Assembly: GCA_045604985.1 (NCBI GenBank)
Contig: JAZUPD010000008.1
Span: 1 to 7,924 of the forward strand
Direction of reading: 5' to 3'
Length of the DNA: 7,924 nucleotides
Source: SIG710 sp045604985
Lineage (GTDB): Bacteria; Bacillota; Clostridia; Oscillospirales; CAG-272
Below the pieces are notes generated by a model, which had not been told where the DNA came from, ran no database searches, and saw only the letters and a list, made by a program, of their open reading frames with translations. This document shows, piece by piece, positions 1 to 5,705 of the stretch. Both the position numbers and the translations under genes were made by a program. Numbering within the stretch: the first letter of the stretch is position 1; each line of letters begins with the position of its first letter.

Positions 1-27
1 TTATACTACATTTTTGGAGGTTTTTCA

Positions 28-1242
28 ATGAAAATTCTTGTAATTAATGCAGGAAGCAGCTCTCTTAAGTATCAATTCTTCGACATGGAGAACGAAACCG
101 TACTTGCAAAGGGAAATTGCGACCGTATCGGTATCGAAGGAAGTGCAATAAAGCACAAGCAGCTCGTCAAGGGTGTTGAATATCAGGAAAAGACACCCAT
201 GAAGGATCATTCCGATGCTATGAAGGCAGTTATCGCTGCTCTTACAAGCGCAGAGCATGGTTGTATCACAAGCATGGATGAGATCGGTGCTATCGGTCAC
301 AGAGTCGTTCACGGCGCATCCTATTTTACTGAATCCATAGTTGCCACCGATGAGATACTCGAAACCATCAAGGCGTGCCGCGATTTTGCTCCTCTCCATA
401 CAGATGCAAGTCTTATGGGCATCAAGGGCTGTACAGAGGCTATGCCCGGTAAGCCCCAGGTATTCGTTTTTGATACCGCTTTTCATCAGACAATGCCCGC
501 AGAGGCTTATATGTACGGCGTTTCCTATGATATGTACGAGGAATACGGCATCCGCCGCTATGGTATGCACGGTACATCCCACCGTTATGTTTCCGGCGAA
601 ATGTTAAAGCTTTTGGATAAGCCTGTTGAGGATACGAAGATCGTTACCTGCCACCTTGGAAACGGTTCCTCCATCACAGCAGTTAAGGGCGGTAAGGTTA
701 TGGACACATCCATGGGATTCACTCCTCTTGCAGGTGTTATTATGGGTACTCGCTCGGGCGATCTCGACCCCGCAATGGTTACATACATCATGGACAAGAA
801 GGGCTTCACCGCTTCCGAGATGAACGACTATATGAATAAGAAGTGCGGATTTGCAGGTCTTTGCGGATCTTCCGACTGCCGTGATGTTGAGGCGGCGGCA
901 AAGAACGGCGACAAAAAAGCACAGCTCGTTCTTGATATGCTCGCATATCAGGTAACAAAGTATATCGGCTCTTACAGCGCAATCATGGGCGGTCTTGACG
1001 CTATCGTTTTCACTGCAGGTATCGGTGAGAATACGCCTTCCATCCGTAAAGCAATTACAGACAAGCTTGCCCCCTTCGGTGTTAAGCTCGATGAGGAAGT
1101 GAATGAAAAGGCAAGAGCTCAAAGCAACGTCATCAAGCTCTCCACCGACGAATCGAGTGTTAAGGTCTACCTTATCCCAACAAACGAGGAGCTTGTTATT
1201 GCAAGAGATACTGCAAGACTTGCAAAGGATCTGGTAAAATAA
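28..1242 (+). CDS. ackA: Acetate kinase
   Basis: Cytoplasmic enzyme that transfers the phosphate of acetyl phosphate to ADP, giving acetate and ATP; it is the last step of the Pta-AckA fermentation route. The protein has 404 residues, the usual family length of about 400. Visible family landmarks are the N-terminal NAGSSSLK (7-14), GHRVVHG (90-96, with the catalytic-type Arg92), FDTAFHQTMP (148-157, Asp149), GMHGTSHRYVS (179-189, His181), HLGNGSS (209-215), the GTRSGDLDP segment (240-248, Arg242) and the C-terminal PTNEE (Glu387). These match the Arg91, Asp148, His180, Arg241 and Glu384 set known from the Methanosarcina enzyme. The start is fixed by GGAGG at 16-20, seven bases ahead of ATG. 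Codon use is strongly biased, which fits high expression. A phosphotransacetylase gene (pta) often lies upstream but would be outside this window. Identity is secure. Confidence 0.98.
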   Translation: MKILVINAGSSSLKYQFFDMENETVLAKGNCDRIGIEGSAIKHKQLVKGVEYQEKTPMKDHSDAMKAVIAALTSAEHGCITSMDEIGAIGHRVVHGASYFTESIVATDEILETIKACRDFAPLHTDASLMGIKGCTEAMPGKPQVFVFDTAFHQTMPAEAYMYGVSYDMYEEYGIRRYGMHGTSHRYVSGEMLKLLDKPVEDTKIVTCHLGNGSSITAVKGGKVMDTSMGFTPLAGVIMGTRSGDLDPAMVTYIMDKKGFTASEMNDYMNKKCGFAGLCGSSDCRDVEAAAKNGDKKAQLVLDMLAYQVTKYIGSYSAIMGGLDAIVFTAGIGENTPSIRKAITDKLAPFGVKLDEEVNEKARAQSNVIKLSTDESSVKVYLIPTNEELVIARDTARLAKDLVK

Positions 1243-1277
1243 TTTTTATCAGCAAAAGAAAAAGGTCAAGGGTTAAT

Positions 1278-1324
1278 AATGATATACACCCCAAAAGTTA
1301 GGAACTTTTGGGGTGTATATCATT
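1278..1324. terminator. Strong hairpin between convergent genes, likely bidirectional terminator
   Basis: Arms 1278-1299 and 1303-1324 are perfectly complementary over 22 bp around an AGG loop. Pairing continues imperfectly outwards (AAAAAGGTCAAGG on the left, CCTTTGACTTTTT on the right), so the whole element spans about 1256-1338. On the + strand a T-rich run (TTTTTGTTTTTT) follows at about 1334-1347. On the - strand the base of the stem is likewise followed by a T-rich run. It lies between the end of ackA and the end of the convergent phosphodiesterase gene, so it can stop transcription from both sides. Confidence 0.8.
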
Positions 1325-1390
1325 GTCCTTTGACTTTTTGTTTTTTCTGCGGGGAGACAAAATCCTGTTTAAAATATAAAACACAAGCGG

Positions 1391-1422
1391 CAATGAGGAT
1401 GAGAAAAGTCTCATCCTCATTG
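1391..1422 (-). terminator. Hairpin directly after the phosphodiesterase stop codon
   Basis: Arms 1391-1404 and 1409-1422 are perfectly complementary over 14 bp with a 4-base loop (AAAG). The hairpin begins two bases after the TGA of the - strand gene (1424-1426). On the - strand it is followed by a T-rich but interrupted stretch (about 1368-1390), so it is a plausible terminator or 3'-end stabilising stem for the leftward operon. On the + strand no T-run follows. Confidence 0.55.
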
Positions 1423-1423
1423 A

Positions 1424-2242
1424 TCAATCCTCTTTGCTTGGCACGAATCCTTCAAAAATATAGCCTTTAAAATCCTTTTTTGATTCGTTGATCTCTTTTT
1501 GATTTTTAAAGGTCCAACCAATGGGGATAGCACCGAGCAGGGTGCAAATTTTTCTTCCAAAAGCTTCTTTTGTTTCATTTTCATAGGAAATAAAATCGGG
1601 TCTTGCAAAGCAGTTGAACAAAAGCATTCCAAGCATCCTCATATGAAGCTTGTCTCCGCGAAATGCGGCGGAAAGCTGGCCGCGCATTATATCTTTTCTG
1701 TTTTTTTTATACCATGAAAGTACAAAGGGATAAAAGGATTGTACAAAATATTCCCCATTATACTCACTCAATATCTTATCCGCCGCCTCGCAAAGAGGGG
1801 CTGCACTGCCGCTTTTTATTTTATATTCGATAAGGAGCGGTACTTTTCCGTCAATTATGTCAAGACACTCACGGAGAGTAGGAATTTTCTCCTCGGTATT
1901 ACCAAGGTTCAGTTCTTTTAGCTCGGCAAGCGTCATGTCCTCGAGACTGCCGCAAACGCCACACATTCTATGAAGGTCATCGTCATGAAAGACCACAACC
2001 TCCCCGTCACGGGTCAGATGGATGTCATTTTCAATGGCAAGTCCCGCTTCAATTGCGCATTTAAATGCCAAAAGCGAGTTTTCGGGTATGCCTTGTTCCG
2101 CATCGTGAAGACCTCTGTGAGCGATGTAAAGCCCATCAAGTATCTTTCTGTTAATATGCCTTCGTTGAGAGGGAAAAATCAAAAAAAGATATAGCCCAAC
2201 CAATGAGAAAAAGAAAATAGCAGCAATCAAAATCCACGTCAT
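1424..2242 (-). CDS. Membrane-anchored glycerophosphodiester phosphodiesterase
   Basis: Hydrolyses glycerophosphodiesters (deacylated phospholipid headgroups) to sn-glycerol 3-phosphate and an alcohol. With the start at 2242 the protein has 272 residues. One transmembrane segment lies at about 3-24 (TWILIAAIFFFSLVGLYLFL), so the catalytic domain is anchored in the membrane. Its TIM-barrel family motifs are in order: HRG (42-44), PENS (53-56), ExD (Glu71, Asp73), FHDDD with His86-Asp87, E-Y-K (139-141), QSF after mid-protein, and GWTF near the end. The start is uncertain. ATG at 2242 lies one base after the transporter stop (TGA at 2244-2246) and suits translational re-initiation; ATG at 2254 and ATG at 2305 are also in frame and would overlap the transporter gene. 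None has a convincing Shine-Dalgarno. It is the last gene of the leftward operon and ends at a hairpin. Family assignment is firm; the substrate is not visible. Confidence 0.9.
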   Translation of the reverse strand: MTWILIAAIFFFSLVGLYLFLIFPSQRRHINRKILDGLYIAHRGLHDAEQGIPENSLLAFKCAIEAGLAIENDIHLTRDGEVVVFHDDDLHRMCGVCGSLEDMTLAELKELNLGNTEEKIPTLRECLDIIDGKVPLLIEYKIKSGSAAPLCEAADKILSEYNGEYFVQSFYPFVLSWYKKNRKDIMRGQLSAAFRGDKLHMRMLGMLLFNCFARPDFISYENETKEAFGRKICTLLGAIPIGWTFKNQKEINESKKDFKGYIFEGFVPSKED

Positions 2243-2243
2243 A

Positions 2244-3539
2244 TCAGTTCGCATCTGCAAAGCTTGCGGAAAGAGAGACTTTTTCCTGCGTCTTTGTGTC
2301 TCCATGCCTTACAAAGAGCATGGTAACAAATGAAAGTGCAGAGAAAAGCACCGCATAAGGGAAAAGAATCGAATATCCAAAGCCAAGTTTGTCGATAAGC
2401 AAGCCCGAAAGAAGTGGGGTGGTTATCTGCGCCGCCATCGAAAAGGTATAATAAAATCCCGTGTATTTGCCAACGTCGCTTCCCGTGCTCATCTCAACCA
2501 CCATTGGAAAAGAATTGACATTTATCGCTGCCCAGCCTATGCCAACAAGTCCGAAAATTGCATACATGAAAGCTGTTTGATGCTTTATGAAAATAGCAAT
2601 AAAATAGCAGATCGTCATAAGAGAGATACCGATAAGGATGGTCTTTTTTCTTCCGATGGCACTCGAAATAAAGCCAAGGGGGACAAAGGACGCAATAGCT
2701 GCAACGGTAGCCACTAGAAGATAACCGGAGGATGCGCCAAGATCCACCTGCCAAACTTGAACACAGTATCTTGAAAATGCTGTCGTTACTGCATTATATG
2801 CCATGAACCACAAAAACACCGACGCAAGTATCAAAACTAGACTGCGGAAAACATTCTTTGGCATTTTCTTGCCCTTATTAAATGTATTCTGCTTCTCCTC
2901 GTCCTTAACATGAGGAAGTTTGTTTTCCTTTACGGCAAACACCATGAAAAGTACGGTCGTGAGCATAAACGCCGCAATGACGAGGAATACGGGAAGAAAG
3001 GACTGCCCCTCTGAATAGACCGATTCGCCGTCTGAATTTTTTTCGCTTTTCAGCATGAACATCATAACCACGGTTGCGAAAATTCCGCCCAGATATCCAA
3101 CGAGATTTATAATGGCGTTTGCCTTGCTGCGCAAGGGCTTCTCTGTAACGTCCGGCATATAAGCCACGGCCGGTGTGCGGTAGATGGACATGGTCACAAG
3201 CAAGGCAAAAAGAGTAAAGAAGAAGCCCCAAAATGAACGGCTTTGCTCAAAGAGTGCAAGGATAACTATAAGAGCCGCTGCGGTAAGTGTTCCGAAAAGA
3301 ATATATGGCGTTCTTTTTCCAAGCCTTGTATTCGTTCTGTCTGAGATCGCTCCGAAAAGCGGAAGCATGAAGATCGCAAGGATATTATCAATAGACATGA
3401 TCGCATTTGCGGAAAAAGTACGAAGGCCAAAAACATTTTCAAGGATATAAGGTATCACCTGATCGTAAAACTGCCAAAACGCAAGTATAGACATAAATGC
3501 AAGACCTATAAGAACCGTTCTTTTATAATCAAGCTTCAT
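2244..3539 (-). CDS. MFS transporter of the sugar-cation symporter / SLC45-like type
   Basis: Secondary transporter of the major facilitator superfamily in the cytoplasmic membrane, 431 residues, about 12 hydrophobic segments in two halves. They are separated by a charged loop at about 204-228, containing VKDEEKQ and NKGKKMPKN. The loop after TM2 carries DRTNTRLGKRTPYI (67-80), the motif-A form typical of sucrose/maltose and glycoside-cation symporters; a second motif-A relic, GRKKT, lies at 296-300. TM segments start at about 8, 46, 80, 105, 140, 180, 230, 268, 300, 323, 358 and 390. ATG at 3539 is chosen because AGAGG (3549-3553) precedes it by nine bases; an in-frame upstream ATG at 3629 has no such site and lies inside another ORF. 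The start overlaps the end of the small ORF upstream by 11 bases. The family suggests a sugar or glycoside substrate, but the operon gives no catabolic gene to confirm it. Confidence 0.9.
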   Translation of the reverse strand: MKLDYKRTVLIGLAFMSILAFWQFYDQVIPYILENVFGLRTFSANAIMSIDNILAIFMLPLFGAISDRTNTRLGKRTPYILFGTLTAAALIVILALFEQSRSFWGFFFTLFALLVTMSIYRTPAVAYMPDVTEKPLRSKANAIINLVGYLGGIFATVVMMFMLKSEKNSDGESVYSEGQSFLPVFLVIAAFMLTTVLFMVFAVKENKLPHVKDEEKQNTFNKGKKMPKNVFRSLVLILASVFLWFMAYNAVTTAFSRYCVQVWQVDLGASSGYLLVATVAAIASFVPLGFISSAIGRKKTILIGISLMTICYFIAIFIKHQTAFMYAIFGLVGIGWAAINVNSFPMVVEMSTGSDVGKYTGFYYTFSMAAQITTPLLSGLLIDKLGFGYSILFPYAVLFSALSFVTMLFVRHGDTKTQEKVSLSASFADAN

Positions 3540-3723
3540 ATTTTTTAACCTCTTTTTTCTTTTGTCTATTTTTAAAGCCGAGTATCCAATCCGAGCGATT
3601 ATGATAGATAAAGTATATAACAGGCGCAATATACATTATTCTGACAACGCACCAAACAGAAAGCATCATTCTTTTGTGCCGAGAGTTTGGCTTATAAAGG
3701 CGGAATTTGCCATGGAAACGCAC
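3529..3723 (-). CDS. Possible small basic membrane protein, not recognised
   Basis: I do not recognise this ORF. It reads 64 codons from GTG at 3723 to TGA at 3529-3531. It fills the otherwise empty gap between the pantothenate kinase and the transporter, and its last 11 bases overlap the transporter start (ATGAAGCTTGA), a common arrangement for coupled genes. The product is basic and aromatic-rich: an Arg/Lys-rich N-terminus, one hydrophobic stretch (about 20-42, MMLSVWCVVRIMYIAPVIYF) and a Lys-rich tail (QKKKEVKKYEA). Third codon positions look like those of its neighbours (TTC, GGC, CGC, AAC). Against it: no clear Shine-Dalgarno before GTG, no ATG before the MM at codons 19-20, and no known family. 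The frame is the same as that of the kinase and stays open directly from the kinase stop codon. It could also be decayed coding sequence. Confidence 0.4.
   Translation of the reverse strand: MRFHGKFRLYKPNSRHKRMMLSVWCVVRIMYIAPVIYFIYHNRSDWILGFKNRQKKKEVKKYEA
3549..3553 (-). promoter_or_regulatory. Ribosome binding site that sets the transporter start
   Basis: AGAGG on the - strand, nine bases before ATG at 3539. It supports the 431-residue form of the MFS transporter over a 30-residue-longer one. It lies inside the end of the small upstream ORF. Confidence 0.65.
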
Positions 3724-3747
3724 CTTTTTAAGTTCTGCCGTTTCGTC

Positions 3748-4602
3748 TTAATCTATCGGGTACAAAGCAGCGCCGATAACCGTGCCGAACTGTGAATTTT
3801 CCGGAAATATAAATCTTACTCCAAACGCATCGGAAAGATTTTCAAAAACAGCCCTGACATGAGGGAGAGTCGTAAGATTACCTGTAAGCACAATGTCACG
3901 GAGCTTATGAGCTCTTGCGGCGAAAATTGCCGTTGTTGCAACGGTTTCGGCAACCATATTGACAATTCCGAGGGCGATGTCGCTTTTGGTTGCAATATCG
4001 CTGAGCTTTCCAAAGTTTGAAGCAGTCAGCTCTTCGTTCATTCCGGGATATTTGTGGGTCTTTGAAAGGTCCTTTACCCTCAGATCAATGTTTGAGAGAT
4101 CACCGTTTTCGCAGATCTGCTCAATATGCTCGATCGTGTCGATACCTATCATTTTCTTTGAAAGACCGATAAGAGTGCCGCCTCCAACGCCCGTACCGCC
4201 CATATATTCGGTATGGCATTTACCATTTTCGTCCGCTCTTGCGTAGATTATGGCAGTTCCTGTTCCCATGCTTACCACGATAGCTTTTTTCAGCCCCGAG
4301 AGATAAAGACCGCCGATGCCAACGCTTCCAAATTCGGGGACTGGGATGCATTTAAGCGAGTAGATCGGCTGTTCAACATATGAAGAACCAACCCCCGTCA
4401 TCATAATACGGTCTATATCAGAAAGAGAAAGCCCGTTCTGGAGAGTAAATTTTCCAAGAGCCCCATATATAGACGTTATTTGATCCGTGGCTCTGACAAA
4501 TTGAGGTTCTATAAGATTTTGCGGCATACCCATCTCGTCTGCCTTAAAGCCGACTATTTTCGTTGTGCTTCCGCCAACATCTATTCCTATTACAACTCCC
4601 AT
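3748..4602 (-). CDS. coaW: Type II pantothenate kinase
   Basis: ATP-dependent phosphorylation of pantothenate to 4'-phosphopantothenate, the first step of coenzyme A synthesis, in the cytoplasm. The 284-residue protein follows the Staphylococcus aureus CoaW pattern over its whole length: phosphate-binding IGIDVGGSTTK (5-15), VPEFG (88-92) with Glu90 at the place of the catalytic Glu70, MGTGTA (112-117), GGTGVGGGT (135-143), GDLSNIDLRV (167-176), LTASNFG (192-198) and a C-terminal GTVIGAALY. The fold is the ASKHA/BadF-type kinase, so an automatic label may be 'BadF/BadG/BcrA/BcrD ATPase'. The CoaW-specific segments argue against an activator of a dehydratase, and the Cys ligands for a 4Fe-4S cluster are not seen. 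AGGAG at 4611-4615 sits eight bases before ATG. It begins 18 bases after the regulator gene and is probably cotranscribed with it. This kinase type is usually insensitive to CoA feedback. Confidence 0.92.
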   Translation of the reverse strand: MGVVIGIDVGGSTTKIVGFKADEMGMPQNLIEPQFVRATDQITSIYGALGKFTLQNGLSLSDIDRIMMTGVGSSYVEQPIYSLKCIPVPEFGSVGIGGLYLSGLKKAIVVSMGTGTAIIYARADENGKCHTEYMGGTGVGGGTLIGLSKKMIGIDTIEHIEQICENGDLSNIDLRVKDLSKTHKYPGMNEELTASNFGKLSDIATKSDIALGIVNMVAETVATTAIFAARAHKLRDIVLTGNLTTLPHVRAVFENLSDAFGVRFIFPENSQFGTVIGAALYPID

Positions 4603-4620
4603 TTATATAGCTCCTATTTC

Positions 4621-4986
4621 TTATTTATCTTCGATATATCTTTTGATGGCCTCAAAGGAAGCATCGCTTATATCATGCTCTATTTTGCATGCATCCTCAG
4701 ATGCATTTTTTTCATCTACACCAAGGCTTATGAAAAATCTCGTAATGATAGTATGTCTCTCGTATATCTTTTCAGCTATCTGCTTGCCCTCCTCCGAGAG
4801 GGTAATAAGACCGTCCTTATCGACTCTTATATATCCTGCGCTCTTGAGAAGACCCATTGCACGGCTGACGCTGGGCTTTGAATAGCCCATATGCTCGCCT
4901 ATGTCGACGGCTCTGACAGCGGAGCTTTTTTTCTGAAGAACGTATATGGTTTCAAGATACATTTGACCCGATTCCTGCAAATGCAA
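4621..4986 (-). CDS. DtxR/MntR-family metal-dependent transcriptional regulator
   Basis: Cytoplasmic DNA-binding metal sensor of 121 residues: an N-terminal winged helix-turn-helix (about 5-65; recognition region GYSKPSVSRAMGLLKSAGY, 34-52) and a helical metal-binding/dimer domain (about 66-121). There is no C-terminal SH3-like domain, so it has MntR-like length. Visible metal ligands by alignment to DtxR are Met9, Cys100, Glu103 and His104 (DACKIEH), plus His78 (YERH). This is the DtxR/IdeR-type primary-site set rather than the Asp8/Glu99 set of MntR. The start is TTG: GAGGG (4994-4998) lies seven bases before it, and an in-frame TGA at 4990-4992 rules out a longer form. It is the first gene of the leftward group and is probably autoregulated from the promoter just upstream. 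The sensed metal (iron or manganese) cannot be settled from sequence alone. Confidence 0.93.
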   Translation of the reverse strand: MHLQESGQMYLETIYVLQKKSSAVRAVDIGEHMGYSKPSVSRAMGLLKSAGYIRVDKDGLITLSEEGKQIAEKIYERHTIITRFFISLGVDEKNASEDACKIEHDISDASFEAIKRYIEDK

Positions 4987-4993
4987 AGTTCAT

Positions 4994-4998
4994 CCCTC
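4994..4998 (-). promoter_or_regulatory. Ribosome binding site for the TTG-started regulator
   Basis: GAGGG on the - strand, spaced seven bases from TTG at 4986. Together with the in-frame stop at 4990-4992 it fixes TTG as the start codon of the DtxR-family gene. Confidence 0.75.
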
Positions 4999-5025
4999 GC
5001 CTTCGTGCATTTTTTATATACCAAT

Positions 5026-5054
5026 ATCATACCACATATTTGTGAATTTTTCAA
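5026..5054 (-). promoter_or_regulatory. Sigma-A-type promoter of the leftward regulator-coaW group
   Basis: On the - strand, TTGAAA (-35, at 5049-5054) and TATGAT (-10, at 5026-5031) are separated by exactly 17 bases. Transcription would begin around 5019, giving a leader of roughly 33 bases to the TTG start. The spacer contains a near-palindrome, CACATATTTGTG on the + strand (5033-5044), a fitting place for a repressor to bind. Confidence 0.75.
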
Positions 5055-5059
5055 GCATT

Positions 5060-5095
5060 AGCCCAAAAAGGAAGCATTTTTAGCGATTTTTGGCT
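5060..5095. repeat. Imperfect inverted repeat in the divergent promoter region
   Basis: AGCCCAAAAA (5060-5069) and TTTTTGGCT (5087-5095) form an inverted pair with one extra C in the left arm and a 17-base spacer. It lies just upstream of the leftward -35 box and before the rightward promoter. No T-run follows on either strand, so it does not look like a terminator. A regulatory role is only a guess. Confidence 0.35.
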
Positions 5096-5128
5096 CAAAA
5101 TTAAAAACTTTGTCAGAATATTTTGCTT

Positions 5129-5162
5129 TTGACTTGATTTTATAGCAAAAATGTAATATAAT
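5129..5162 (+). promoter_or_regulatory. Sigma-A-type promoter(s) of the dCMP deaminase operon
   Basis: Two overlapping readings fit: TTGATT (5134-5139), 17 bases, then a perfect TATAAT (5157-5162); and TTGACT (5129-5134), 17 bases, then TGTAAT (5152-5157). Either starts transcription near 5164-5170, about 30 bases before the ATG at 5201. This also argues against an in-frame ATG at 5168 as the start. TTTTGCT (5121-5127) and AGCAAAA (5144-5150) form an inverted repeat around the -35 boxes. Confidence 0.8.
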
Positions 5163-5200
5163 ATACTATGTATATCTGTTTGTATTTTTTGGAGGTACTT

Positions 5201-5689
5201 ATGGAAAGAGTGTCAAAACACAATTATTATCTTGATATAGCTCAAACGGTTTCCGAGAGAAGCACCTGTCTAAGAAAATGTTATGGTGCCATCATTGTTA
5301 AAAATGATGTTATCGTTTCCACGGGTTATAACGGTGCTCCCAGAGGAAGACAAAACTGTAATGACATCGGAGTTTGTCAGAGAGAAAAGCTGGGGATCCC
5401 GAGAGGAGAAAGATATGAGCTTTGTCGCTCAGTACATTCCGAGGCAAATGCAATAATAGCCGCTCCGAGAGAGCAGATGCTCGGCTCGACTCTTTATATG
5501 GTATGTACTGAGCCGCTGACGGGAGAGATAGTTCCCGGTACAAGTAGCTGCATGATGTGCAAGAGAATGATAATAAATGCAGGCATTTCCACGGTCATAA
5601 TCCGAGATACAAAGGATGAATTTCGCATAGTCGAGGTCAGCGACTGGATAGAAAATGACGATTCGCTCAGTGGCGTTTTCGGATATTGA
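5201..5689 (+). CDS. dCMP deaminase family protein (ComEB-like)
   Basis: Zinc-dependent cytidine/deoxycytidylate deaminase fold. The likely reaction is dCMP + water to dUMP + ammonia, feeding thymidylate synthase. With ATG at 5201 (GGAGG at 5191-5195, five bases ahead) the protein has 162 residues, close to the family norm. Visible motifs are CLRKCYGAIIV (23-33), the substrate-side TGYNGAPRG (41-49), the zinc and proton-shuttle motif HSEANAI (79-85; His79, Glu81) and the second zinc motif SSCMMCKRMI (115-124; Cys117, Cys120). The usual Pro before the first Cys is Ser here. A longer reading from ATG at 5168 would start at about the transcription start and is unlikely. First gene of a four-gene rightward operon, 16 bases before the phosphatase gene. 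ComEB is the Bacillus name for this family; no competence gene is seen here. Confidence 0.92.
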   Translation: MERVSKHNYYLDIAQTVSERSTCLRKCYGAIIVKNDVIVSTGYNGAPRGRQNCNDIGVCQREKLGIPRGERYELCRSVHSEANAIIAAPREQMLGSTLYMVCTEPLTGEIVPGTSSCMMCKRMIINAGISTVIIRDTKDEFRIVEVSDWIENDDSLSGVFGY

Positions 5690-5705
5690 TCTTTGAGGGA
5701 AAAAG

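Noticed and set aside
2..7. TATACT near the left edge as a -10 box for ackA
   Set aside because: Transcription would start almost on the ribosome binding site, and the -35 region is outside the window.
25..582. Long - strand ORF opposite ackA (and - strand ORFs at 585-809 and 604-1122)
   Set aside because: Mirror of the highly biased ackA coding frame; no family motif and no ribosome binding site.
1279..1470. Small + strand ORF after ackA
   Set aside because: Its first codons are the arms of the terminator hairpin, and it runs into the convergent phosphodiesterase gene; no Shine-Dalgarno.
3580..3640. Possible internal - strand promoter before the transporter (TTGCGC, 17 bases, TATCAT)
   Set aside because: The -35 matches only three of six consensus bases and lies in the small ORF; too weak to call.
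3748..4602. Reading the pantothenate kinase as a dehydratase activator (BadF/HgdC type)
   Set aside because: It lacks the cysteines for the iron-sulfur cluster and carries the CoaW-specific Glu90, GDxxxIDLxV and LTASNFG segments.
4480..4885. Two overlapping + strand ORFs of 106-133 codons opposite the regulator and coaW
   Set aside because: They are antisense to two genes with clear family motifs and good starts; no ribosome binding site or recognisable domain.
4991..5011. Six-codon leader ORF (MHEGEG, - strand) just ahead of the TTG-started regulator
   Set aside because: No ribosome binding site of its own and too short to judge; probably a chance ATG in the leader.
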